Shown here: one piece after another, positions 1 through 10,285 of the stretch | Position numbering within the stretch: the first letter of the stretch is position 1 | Layout of the letters: each line of letters starts with the position of its first letter | From: Nemophila menziesii | Lineage: Eukaryota; Streptophyta; Magnoliopsida; Boraginales; Hydrophyllaceae | Direction of reading: 5' to 3' | DNA: 64,000 nt | Assembly (NCBI GenBank): GCA_029959085.1 | Contig: JARWIR010000014.1 | Location: 11,020,001-11,084,000, forward strand | The notes under the pieces: model-generated | What the model was told of the DNA's origin: nothing | Database searches by the model: none | What the model saw: only the letters and a program-made list of their open reading frames with translations | Position numbers and translations under genes: made by a program

Positions 1-326
1 TCTTTCACGTACTTGCTCAGCCCAACTAACTACAACTCCTCTTGTCTTATGGGCCATCATCTTTCTTCGTGTAGATCATTGATCTGTAATGGGTTCGCTA
101 GGATCCTCTTCTTCTTCTTCTTCTTCTTCTTCTTCAAGTCAGGCTTTTTGGAACTAGCCAAACTTGGGTTTTCTTTCCTCTCCATATTAGTCTTAACTTC
201 TCCAATCTTAGCTCTAGAACTCGAATCCAGAATCTCAACAGCTTTATCTTGTGTAGAACCAAGAGTATTTTTGGTTATGGGAGTGTTCCTACGGTTATAG
301 CTCAATGAATCAGTTCTGTTTGTCAT
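1..326 (-). pseudogene. G ORF3 N-terminus (Athila post-pol ORF), cut by the window edge
   Basis: The start codon is the ATG at 326-324, chosen because D (38190) and H (28220) begin at the same place with MTN followed by a DSL-YN motif, just downstream of a GAGTTTGGGGT copy (335-345). The protein is lysine-rich and hydrophilic, with a ten-lysine run made by a GAA repeat. The frame stops at 57-59. A neighbouring frame then gives SWAEQVRER, matching PWKEQVRERF in D, so there is a frameshift near 60. The family is the post-pol ORF of Athila elements, sometimes called env-like. Its function is unknown and I see no signal peptide or membrane segment. Confidence 0.7.
108..135. repeat. (CTT)n trinucleotide microsatellite
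   Basis: A 28-bp CTT run lies inside the G ORF3. On the minus strand it reads as GAA/AAG repeats and encodes the lysine run. Confidence 0.95.
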
Positions 327-345
327 CTCAACTCACCCCAAACTC

Positions 346-716
346 AAAACTTCAAAAATTCGAAAACTAGAAATAAGTTTTAAAATTTGATGTTTTGAGG
401 TTAAAAGAATGAAGATTAAGGTGAGATATGAGATAGGTAGTGGTTAGTTTGTGTTTTTGGAGAGGTTTGATGGCTCAAGATATGGTTTTGATGAAGAAAT
501 ATTCTTGGTAGAAAGTTAAATTTTGATGGTGTTTTGGAAGGATTATGAGATGATTGTGTGTCTATGTGGTGTTTAGGGAGAAGACTTGATGCTATTATGG
601 TGTTTTGGTGATGATTATCTGAGTTAAATAGAGGTTTGGGACAAAGTATGAAGTTTTCTTGTGATAGAAGGCAAGAAAATAGGTTAAAACCCCTTCAAGA
701 CCGAACTTCTGTTTTG
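346..716 (-). other. G non-coding leader between palindrome array and ORF3
   Basis: No convincing ORF. On the minus strand it is CA-rich (ACACCA and CATCAA words), like the corresponding leaders in D (37800-38170) and H (28240-28600). A GAGTTTGGGGT motif copy at 335-345 separates it from the ORF3 start. Confidence 0.55.
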
Positions 717-1112
717 CCACCGGGTTCCCAGTTTGGTGCTAACCGGGGACCTAGTCAGCGTTGCCGAGTCACACGACTTTTCCTTTTTATTTATTTTTTT
801 CGTTTTTTTATGCAACAATTAAGTTACGTCTCCACTACATAGGTCAGAGACTTGTCCTCAGAGATCGGGTTCCCGGCCAGCTAGCAACCGGGTTCTGGGT
901 TGATGTCGACGAGCACGAATCCAAACGTAACATGTGGCTTGCGTCTCCACGAAGCTACAGCGCATCCACTGGGTTCCCGGTTGGCGACTAACCGGGTTCC
1001 CGGTTTGTGTCGACAGGCGCGAATGCCAACACAGTGTTTCTTGCGTGTATGAAGTTGGTCAAAGGGAGTTCAACGGGTTCCCGGTCTGCGATAACTGGGT
1101 TCTCGGTTAGCT
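717..1112. repeat. G palindromic spacer array (GGGTTCCCGG type)
   Basis: GGGTTCCCGGT and variants recur at about 722, 868, 971, 993 and 1075, interspersed with AT-richer sequence. The copy at 990-1005 is a near-perfect inverted repeat, AACCGGG-TT-CCCGGTT. The array lies between integrase (ends 1355 on the minus strand) and ORF3, the same place as the arrays of B1, D, H, C and B2. A degenerate GAGTTTGGGGT copy (minus strand, 1164-1155) precedes it and an exact one (345-335) follows it. Confidence 0.75.
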
Positions 1113-1354
1113 CCTGTTTTGCAACCAAATATTTTTTGTTTTTCCATACTAACAACCCCAAACTGATGACCTTTTTACTCCTGTAATCATAAAAAAACAA
1201 CCAACCTTTCTCATTTCTTAATAATAAACACTAATAAACAACAATTACTTTAATCTACACTACGAATTTATAAGACATGAAAGCATCTAAACTAATATAC
1301 AATAGAAATGGATTTTGTTAAACGTCGTTAAGCTCGAGGGGTTACCTCTCGCTT

Positions 1355-3078
1355 TTATGCAGCTTCGCGGAGGTACATAACCTCCCCGGGATGTGGATCT
1401 TCCAAGCAATTGATATCCTCGCCTCCATGATAAATTTTCAATCGATGACCATTCACCATAAAGGTGCGGTGCTCGATTGGGTGATCAATCTCTATAGCTC
1501 CATGAGGCGTCACTTTGGTCACAATGTAAGGACCAGAGCACTTCGATCTCAACTTACCCGGATAATTGCTGAACTTTGAGTTGTATCTACGAACCCTCTG
1601 CCAACTTCGAACTTCTTTTATGAATGCGATTATCATGCCATCTCTTTGTATTCTCCTTGTAAAGTTTAGCATTCTCATAGGAATGTAATCGAAACTCATC
1701 AAGTTCATTCAACTTCATCATACGATTCTCACCAGCTAAAGTAGGATCTAAATTCAACTGCGCTATAGCCCAATATGCACCTAATTCAATTTCAAGAGGT
1801 AAGTGACAAGCCTTACAATAAACCATACGATACGGAGATGCACCAACATGTGTCTTAAATGAAGTACGATATGCCCACAATGCATCAATTAGTTTCATAG
1901 ACCAATACTTTCATGTGGGTCCAACCGTCTTCTCCAAGATAGATTTTACCTCTCGATTAGAGACCTCAACTTGACCATTGGCTTGTGGAAAATAAGCGGT
2001 AGATACATGATGTCTCACCCCACACTTCTCTAAAACTGCCTTCAAGTATCTATTCACAAAATGGGAACCTCCATCATTGATAATAACTCTAGACGTGCCA
2101 TGTCTAGTGAAGATGTCTGACCTTAAGAATTTAATCACTACTTGAAAATCATTTGTTGGTAGAGCTACAGCCTCTACCCATTTGGACATGTAATCAACAA
2201 CAAATAGGATGTATTGATTCCCATTAAATGGTACAAAGAGATCCATGAAATCAATACCCCATACATCAAATATCCCAATTTCAAGAACATTATTACGTGA
2301 CATCTCATCTCTTTCAGATATATTACCAGTATACTGGCATCTATGACACTTCTTAACATATTCATGACTATCCTTATGTAAAGTAGGCAAAAAAAGCTGG
2401 ATTGTACACCTTAGCAGCTGTGCAGTCACCTTTGAAATGTCCTCCATAGGGTGAATCATGACAACCCTCCATTACTGACTCAACATCTTTCTCAAGTATG
2501 CATCTTCTCACCATTTGGTCAACACATGTTTTGTAAAGGAAAAGATCCTCCCAAAAGATTTTTTTAGCACGGTGAATTAATCTCTTCCTCTCTTGTGAGG
2601 TGTCTCCCTCAGGAAAAGAACCACTCACAATAAGATTCGCTATGTCTGCATACCAAGGAATTCCCATTGCATAAATCAAAAACAAACTTTCATCAAGAAA
2701 CTCTTCTCTGGCCATCGCAGGTCAACTATTAGACTCAGAACCTTCAAGACGAGACAAATGATCTGCAACTTGATTATCACAACCTTTTAGATCTCGTATC
2801 TCTAAGTCAAACTCTTGTAATAATAATACCCATCTGATTAAACGCGACTTAGCATTTTCCTTTTCCATATGGTATTTAATCGCAGAATGATCGGTAAACA
2901 CGACAATTTTTGCCCCAAGAAGGTAGGAACGAAACTTGTCAAATACGTACACCACAGCTAATAGTTCCTTCTCCGTCATAGTATAATTAATCTGAGTGCT
3001 AGTGAAAGTCTTACTTGCATAGTAGATCGATGGAATACCTTATCTTTCCTGTGTCCCAAAACATCACCCATAGCCAGA
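1355..3078 (-). pseudogene. pol: G pol fragment: RNase H, integrase zinc domain, core and C-terminal domain
   Basis: Minus-strand pieces in order: RNase H ([19 protein letters not shown], then [12 protein letters not shown]; 2979-2722), linker (2715-2374), integrase zinc-binding region (HEYVKKCHRCQYTGN, about 2370-2320), catalytic core (2290-1911), and C-terminal domain ([17 protein letters not shown], 1708-1355). The integrase triad is visible: D in WGIDFMD, D in INDGGSHF and E in GQVEVSNRE. At least four frame changes or stops separate the pieces, so it is not functional. RT and protease are missing because A1 interrupts RNase H at 3078. Integrase would insert the cDNA into chromosomes. Confidence 0.9.
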
Positions 3079-3648
3079 TGATGTCTCCCTAATTGTTCTA
3101 AATATACGCCCTTAGGAGACATCATTTTAGGTAGAAAATGGTTTTTTTATATTGACTGTTGTGCTTAATTCGTAATATTTCTATTTCTTGTCTTGATTTG
3201 ACGAATTATTATTTTTATAGCATATTTGGTTTAATTTGTGTGTTAATGTGAAGCTTTAAAGATATACAAAAATAAATTAGATGTCAAATTAATTCTAAGA
3301 AGATAAGGAAAGAAGATCTTGAAGAAATCAGGAGATAGAAGAAGGAAAAGATAAACTAGGAAAGAAAAAGTTGCCAAATAAATCTGAATTTCACCAGCTA
3401 AGTCCACAAAAGTGATCATAACTCAATATTGGATGGGAATTTGAAATAATAGTCTGAAGAAAGGCGGTAGAGCTCTTCGAGACGACCAGTTTCAATATAA
3501 AGAACACGTCAATCGGAGTTGAAACGAAGAAGTTACGGCCAAAACAAAACAACAACAATTTCTTACCTTTTCTATATTTTCGGGTTACGAATTTGAGTTG
3601 GGCTTGTACTCTTTTACTTGACCCCTACTCCAAGATTTCGACCTAGCA

Positions 3649-3710
<62 letters not shown>

Positions 3711-4696
3711 TTCTAAACCTTAGAAAATCATCCATTGGCTGGATAAGCTTAATATGCATACATAAATCATCATAAAATCAATCAGGATGATATATAGGAG
3801 GAAGAAGCGAGAGCTAGAGCTTAACAATGTTCAATTCAACACTTGTCCATCTATATTCTTTGGGTAAATTAGTATTAGATCTATTTTGTGTATAAGGTTT
3901 TTCTAAGCTAATTATTCAAAAGTTTTAGTATGCATAATTTCTCTTTAGAATTGTGATTATATGAATCATTGATTATAGTTTTTCTGTTTTAATTTGAATC
4001 TGGGATTTTAGTATTTAACTGAATTGGTTCTTAATTTCCATTGATTATATTCTTGTGCTTGTTTACTATCATTGACGTCATGAATCAAGGTAGGTTTTGG
4101 TAATTATGCTATTCACTTAGTGGCGAGTGATCATCCGACAGGGGGGTTTAATTACAGAACTAGGATATAGACGCATGGTGTCTGTTATTGACCGACATGC
4201 TTGACTAACCACGTAGCCAAAGAGGTAAAAGAACTTCAAATCTGAAGAGGAATATTTTGCCATATAGGGGTTTATAGTACTTTTAGATAGCTCCTAGGTC
4301 CACCCGATAGGGGGATAGGAGATTATAGAGTCCCAACTATTGTGAGATTTCCCATTCACCCTTATTCTTAGGAATCATAATTTCAATAGGATAGGTTAAT
4401 ACTTGCATCTCCTTATCTTATTTGAATAATTATTTGTTATTAATTATTAATTATTTATTTTATTATTTAGTTAATTAGAAAACAAAACCTCTGCGGCTTA
4501 TCTTTGTAATTAAGACAATTACAACTATCTATTCTAATATTGAACACGAAGTTAGAATAACTACTAAAATCACTGTGGAGACGAAATTCCCGTATTTACT
4601 TATCTATTACTTGGAACGACATGTACACTTGCTGTCTGTGGATCCTTTATTCTATTACTTTTATTGCTTTATTTTATAACACACCAGGACCCACCA
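3079..4696 (+). repeat. Element A1 5' LTR (non-autonomous Athila family)
   Basis: It starts TGATGTCTCC and ends ACCCACCA six bases before a tRNA-Asp primer binding site. The inverse of the start, GGAGACATCA, recurs at 3115-3124. The promoter position (CACC followed by TATATA) is a long TA run. Sequence matches the LTRs of C and B2, for example the segment around CCAAGATTTCGACCTAGCAC. No long ORF is present. The left insertion flank is CCAGA; the right flank is lost. Confidence 0.9.
3651..3707. repeat. (TA)n microsatellite at the A1 LTR TATA-box position
   Basis: 57 bp of uninterrupted TA. The same LTR position holds only a short TA tract in B2 (near 45710 and 51240) and C (near 40780), so this is a secondary expansion of a core promoter element. 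Confidence 0.95.
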
Positions 4697-4702
4697 AGTT
4701 TT

Positions 4703-4720
4703 TGGCGCCGCTGCCAGGGA
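4703..4720 (+). promoter_or_regulatory. A1 primer binding site (tRNA-Asp)
   Basis: TGGCGCCGCTGCCAGGGA matches the complement of the plant tRNA-Asp 3' end with two mismatches. A six-base spacer, AGTTTT, separates it from the LTR end, as in every element here. Confidence 0.9.
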
Positions 4721-4825
4721 TTTTAAAAGTTATTTTATTTTGTGTTTAAGTTAGTTTAGTAGTTTTATATGTTTTCAGTTTTACGTTTGTTTTGTTTTAG
4801 TCGCTTTTCAGGTTTTTCTTTAGGT

Positions 4826-4930
4826 ATGGAGAATTCCCCCTATCAAGAGAAAAATCCACCACATGTCTGGTGTATTCAAGTACAAAAATTTATTGATAAA
4901 ACACACATCTTCATGGATCTGACACGAGGG
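4826..4930 (+). pseudogene. A1 gag-like ORF, N-terminal fragment
   Basis: The ATG at 4826 opens a frame with PYQEKNPPH and the motif FIDKTHIFMDLTRG, the same N-terminus as B2 (50124, minus) and C (52357, minus). The start follows a pyrimidine-rich TTTTCAG. After about 35 codons homology stops at 4930, where the sequence joins a minus-strand LTR remnant. The full-length relatives have a coiled-coil protein of roughly 290 residues without a visible zinc knuckle. Its role is presumed structural (gag-like), by position only. Confidence 0.75.
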
Positions 4931-4987
4931 ACTCTAATCTGTTTAAGGGCTAAATTGATATTATTATGCTAGTCGGGACTCTAATCT
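4928..4987. other. A1/G deletion junction with 13-bp repeat
   Basis: GGGACTCTAATCT occurs at 4928-4940, exactly where A1 gag homology ends, and again at 4975-4987, its normal place inside the G LTR. This looks like filler DNA or slippage at an end-joined deletion that removed the rest of A1 and the 5' half of G. Confidence 0.6.
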
Positions 4988-6169
4988 CTCCTAACCTCCG
5001 TCAAAGTGGACTCAAGAGCTCTTCTTTGATACTATAAACCCTGTCAGGGCGATTATATCTACTTTCGAACGGTTTTAGTCTCTTACCTCATTGGCTACAT
5101 GGTTAGTCAAGCCTGTCAAGGTCATTAACGAATACTACGCGTCTGTTATCTATGTCCGTAATTAAACCCCCATCAAGGTGATCACTTTACCACTTAAGTG
5201 AATAGCCTAATTACTAAGCCCTAAGTTTGATTTATGACTTCAAAATTAGTAAATGAAAACAAAATAATAGTCAACACAAAATACCTAATTTAATTTAAAT
5301 AATTCAATCCCAAATTCAGAAAACATATATTGAATAGAATTGGGTTCAACCCATGTAGCGATTCTCATAAACTAAAGAAATTAGTTCATAACGAAATTAA
5401 AATCTGAAATAAAATAAAAGGTATTCATATTCAATTACAGAAATAAATGAAGGAACCTAATTGGGGCGTTGGTTTTGGCTGTTGATGGAAGAAAGGAATT
5501 CTTCCAACTCTAGCTTTTACTTTGCCTTCTACTTTGACTCTCTTTTGAAGCGTATGAAATAATCTGATAAGTGGTATATAGAAAAGGAGTCTAAAAGCCT
5601 ATTTATAATAAAAATAAGGAGTAGGCTTTATACATAATGAATATAATTAAAATAATAAAAAACCCAAATCCATTCTTTTAATTCCCGTAACTGGTGTATA
5701 GCCCTTGGTAAAATGGCTATAACTATTGCATATCAACTCCAAATCGACTCATTCCAGTTGCATAATCTTCCTAACTCAAAGAGGCATTTTACTTATTTCA
5801 CGAGCCAATGGCTGGATCAGTGTCTAAATGGCTCGAAATCAGCAATTAGTAACAGTCTTCTAGATTTGCAGCTTTTCTAGTCAACTCTCCGGGATATCTT
5901 TTCTCGCCTTTGAATTCTCCTCTCGATCGAATACTTTAATTCTCGATTATTTTCCTTGTCTTGGTGCTTCCTAGCATCCATGAACCTAGAAACTTTGCAC
6001 AAAAAAAAACATTTAACGTACAAAAGCTCTAAAAATGAAATATTATCAATCCACGGAGAAAAAATGAAATTATACAAAAATAAGCCTGAAAGACTATCAT
6101 ATGATTCATATATTCACCTAAAATTATGTTTCCTAAGGGAATTTCATTAGAACAAAAAGGGAGACATCA
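4941..6169 (-). repeat. G 5' LTR remnant (minus strand, 3' end missing)
   Basis: Minus-strand LTR beginning TGATGTCTCC at 6169 and reading leftwards. Marks include GTCA-centred GC motifs near 5050 and 5175 and the conserved GGCTATTCACTTAAGTGG segment near 5210. It resembles the H LTR. No polypurine tract lies to its right, where LINE sequence starts directly, so it is a 5' LTR or a solo LTR. I assign it to G by nesting logic. Confidence 0.7.
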
Positions 6170-9100
6170 ATGCTCCTTTCCGTTGCTTGAAGTACCGACA
6201 ACTCTTCTCCTTCTAAAATTGTGTCGCATAGTATTGTGTTTTGTATTATTGTGTGTTGGTTGGCTCTGTAATCTAGTAGTATAATACTTAACCTTGTTTG
6301 CTCATATTTAGTGTTACAAGAAGCATCGTAGTAGAAGGTGATATCATTCGTGTTTGTCGTGTGTGTTGCGGTCGTTCCCATTGATCCTCTGTCAGTGTTT
6401 GTGCGTGTTTCATCTCTTGCTGCCCAGTCTGATCCATGTAGGGCTGCCATTAGATTTTGTGATGATTTTATTACCTGATCCACGTCTATGATGGTGTCTT
6501 CATGTAAGGATTTCATTTTCTTTTCCAGATGTTCCATATTAAGATAAATATGTAATTTGTGACCTTTTTTTTATCTCACCCTCCTTTCTCGTATGCTGAT
6601 AGTATCTCTAATAAACAATCTCTGAACTGGCTTGTGTCATGTGTTTGCGTCCTTAATTGTAATGTCGAAGCTGCCCAAATTGATTTTGTTAGCTTGTAGT
6701 GTAGTAATAGATTTTCCACTGCGTCTTCCTTCATCTGGCACCATATGCAATTTGGCGTATTAACATATTTCCTCTTCATATTTTTGTGGGAATGGCGTTG
6801 TTGCATGCCTTCCATATAAAGATTGAGATCTTTTTTGGTACGTTGGATTGCCAAACAAGTCTCTAGAGAGTTTGGTTGATGTTTGTTGTGGTGGTAGTCT
6901 GTTGTGTAGTGTTTAGAACGTCGTAGTCCGTCAATACATTGTATCCTGTTCTGGTGCTATATTATCCATTATGTGAGTGTGGCCATATTTGTTTTCCGGG
7001 TGTAGTTGTGTCGAGTATCCTTATTCTAGTGATTTCAGGTATAATTGGTTGTGGGAAAATAGTATCATGGTTCTCTGAGTCCCATTCTTGTGTATTTTGG
7101 TGCAAAAGCTGATTTAGTCTGTAATGTGCAGTTTGGTGGCTTTTCTAACTTCCAAGGTGTATTAATCCAGCTGTCGTTCCATATGTTGACTAATTCGCTG
7201 GTCCCTATTTGGTTTAGTCTGTGTTTTATGATAAAATCTATGCCTTCCATTGTACTTGCCCAACTCCATATCCTGCTTTGACGCAGCTTGACCCGTGTTA
7301 TGTCTGGTCATGGATAGTATATACCTTTCATTAGAAGTGCTACAAGGTTGTCTAGGTTTGTCATAATTCTCTATGCCTGTGCTCCGAGCAATGTCGTGTT
7401 CATTCGTTTCAGGATTCTGAATCATAATACTTCTATTAGTTTCCCAATCGCCATTTTTTCCCATGATATCCAGTGTATTCAGTTTCCCTCTCCTGAGTTC
7501 AACCAGAAGTTGGCGATTGTCGTAATTAGCTTCCTGCAAAAAGACAGGGTACGAAAAAATACACATAGTATATACTGGGATTGCCTAAAGTACCACTTTC
7601 ATTAGAACCTCCTTGTCTCCTTCCGAGAGTAGTTCTGCTTTCCATCTTTCTGTTATGGAGAATAGTTTTTTTTTGCTATCCATTCTAGTGCTTCCAAATT
7701 TTGAGTGTTTATGACATAAAGGTATCCGCAGGTACCTGCCTTGATCCGAAGTTTCTTCTATTTGTTTTTCATTCATGACTTGGTCGCGAATGTGTTGCGG
7801 TGTGAACTTGCTAAAGCTGACTGAGGAGTTATGGTAATTTATATGTTGTCCTGATCCTTCATAGTATTCGTTTAGACATTCCTAAAAATGTGAGTGTTCA
7901 GATCCGTCGATGGTGAGGAAGAAAAGTGAATCGTCTGCGAACAGCAAGTGCGAGATTATTGGGCAATTCCTTGTTATTTGGATGCCTTTGATTATTCCTT
8001 CCATTACTTTGTTTCCAATTAGCATTATGATTTACTCCATCATTAGAGAGAAACGAAAAGGGGATAGATGGTCCCCTGGTCGGAGTCTGTGTCCCGATTC
8101 GGAATCTACATTCTTTCGTCTTTAAAGTTGTTTTGAAATGTCATCGTTGTTATACAATTATTGATACAATTTATCCATTTGTCACAAATCCCAGTTTTTT
8201 TAGTAATATGAAAATGAAGTCCCATCTTACTTGGTCATATGCTTTTTCGATGTCTATTTTTATAGTCGTCATACTTTTTGGGTCTTTTCTTTTTATGTTC
8301 ATGCAAAAAGAGATTTCTTGTGCTATTAGGATATTGTCATGTATCACCCTCCCTTTTATGAATGCTGCTTGTGTTGATGAGACAATGTCGTTTATGATTA
8401 GCTGCAATCTTTTGGATAATATTTTTGCGATAATTTTGTACCCAATCTCTGAGTACCTCCTGTTTTTCTCCTTTTGGGATTAAGGTTATTAGCGTGTCGT
8501 TGAGGTATCCTAAGGTAATATTATTGTTGAAGAAGTCTTGCACCTTCAGTAAGATGTCGTGTTTGATGATGTCCCAAAATTCGTGATAATTTTTTTTGTT
8601 TAGACCATCTAGTCCTGGTGCTTTTGTTGGAGACAAATTATGTACCGCAGTCTCCAGCTTGTCCATTGTTGGTGGTCTGGTTAGGTACCTATTCATTTCT
8701 TATGTTATCTTTAGTTAGATGTGTTTCACCGCTTTGTTCATATGTTCTATTGTAGTACCTGGTGCTTTAAAGAGGTTTGTATCTTAATTTTGGAAACATG
8801 ATTTTACCTTTGCTTCTTCCTCTGTCCAGTTTCCTGCATGATTCTTTATTTGTTTTATCCTGTTGAAACTTTGTCTTTGGAGTGTTGCCATGTGGAAAAA
8901 CTTGGTGTGTTTGTCTCTGCATGTTAGCCATTGTTCGTTGGATCTGTCCGCCCAACATTTTTCTTCGCACTCGTATTCAAATTTGATTGGTTCTCGTAAT
9001 TGTAATTCTTCCATTTTTAATTCTTCTATTGAGTTTGAGTTTGTTATTCTTGTCAGTCTCTTTTGTAACTGTTGTATCTATTCCTCATGGTTCTTAAACA

Positions 9101-9979
9101 CTTGTTTGCTCCATCTTCGCAGTCCAGTGACCGTGTTGACCCTTCTCGTGATGTAGTTCGGGAGAGAGATCTTGTATCCAGGTTCTCCTCGACTGCGTTG
9201 CACGGTTTGTCGACATCCTTCGTCTTCGAGCCAATATGATTCGAACTTGAATTGACGCGGTTGTCTCATTGTTTGGAATTGGTGTTGTAGTATGAGTGGG
9301 GAGTGATCGGACCCCACTGCTGGTGGTACTATGACGTGTGCGTAGGATGTTTGGTTATCCATTCATGGGAGCTAAAACTTTATCTAACTTGATTTTGACT
9401 ATTCTCTCCCCTCGGCATCTATTAATCCATGTGTAGTTACATCCAGCTGACCAAATTTCCACAAGGTTGTCTACCTCTGTGAAGTTTTTAAAATCAATGA
9501 TATGTTGCGTGTTTGGAGGTCTTAGACTATATATTTTGTTTGTGATGAAGATGTAGATTAAATACCCCATTAGAATCCAAGGTTTGTGTTTATCGCTACT
9601 CCAACTTGTGATTTGTGTCCAAGTTTGTTGACGTTCCTCGTAGTCGTTAGGAGCGTGAATGCAAATAATGTAATAGGAAAATTCAAGTTTGTTAATACAT
9701 AAAATAACATATTATTGATTACAAAACGTGATTTCTACGTGCATATTATCTTGCCAAAGACCCCCAAAAAAAACTTGAGTGAAAGGATGTACCAGTAGGG
9801 TAAAAAATGAAAGAGTTCCCATACCCAAACTTCCTAAGGGTCTCCCTCGCTTCCACTTGACGCATCATTATTTCACACAAACATGCAATAACGGGCTTAT
9901 ACTTGGTCAAATGAGCTTTAATCCGAGGAGCTGTCAAGGGTGCCCATACCCCTTGGCAATTCCAAAAGATGGTACTCAT
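6170..9979 (-). pseudogene. LINE ORF2: endonuclease-reverse transcriptase-RNase H polyprotein
   Basis: Start at 9979 with FWNCQGVW, the typical N-terminus of the plant L1 endonuclease. In order: endonuclease (TWIN near 9430; catalytic GSDHSPL near 9305), the WLTCRDKHTKFFH linker (about 8910), RT with KAPGLDGLNKKNYHEFW (8630), TQAAFIKGRVIHDNILIA (8360), KIDIEKAYDQVRWDF (8255) and the FADD active site (LLFADDSLFF, 7957-7910), zf-RVT (CIWCQMKEDAVENLLLHY, 6750), and RNase H (DASCNTKYEQ, 6330) cut at 6170. About eight frame breaks. The protein would nick target DNA and reverse-transcribe LINE RNA in place; this copy cannot. Confidence 0.88.
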
Positions 9980-10285
9980 TTCTATTTGGTGGCCAAGGTT
10001 TGACCGATTCCATTTTGGATCCTTTTTCGGGGTTTGGACATCCCATTCTGGTGCTTTCTTTGAGCCATGTCCCCACTCTCTTCTTCTGCCGAGTCCTCTT
10101 CAAATTCCATTACATCTTCTGTCCCTATTCCATCACTTCCCAGACTAGCCACTCCCTTAGGTTCAAATTGGGGGTCCTCCTCCGGTAAGTTGTTTATTTG
10201 CACTTCATTACTGGTCTCAAAATTAGATAAGTTAACAAAACCCTCATCAATTTTTTTCATCATCGCTGCTAAGGATCGCCTATTT

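Larger units (their letters stand above)
1..3078 (-). mobile_element. Element G: Athila-like Ty3/Gypsy retrotransposon, 3' half of the interior
   Basis: Read on the minus strand this is a decayed RNase H-integrase segment (3078-1355), a non-coding spacer, then the start of ORF3 running off the left window edge. The order matches elements D and H, and the protein pieces are close to theirs. The segment stops abruptly inside RNase H at 3078, where an LTR start (TGATGTCTCC) in the opposite orientation begins, so element A1 inserted here. The missing 5' half of G is probably represented only by the LTR remnant at 4941-6169. The lineage name is inferred from family features; an unrecognised sister lineage is possible. 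Confidence 0.85.

Noticed and set aside
7910..8483. Plus-strand frames of 71 and 116 codons, the second hydrophobic and membrane-like
   Set aside because: They are antisense to the LINE reverse transcriptase, whose FADD and KAYDQVRWDF motifs read on the minus strand.
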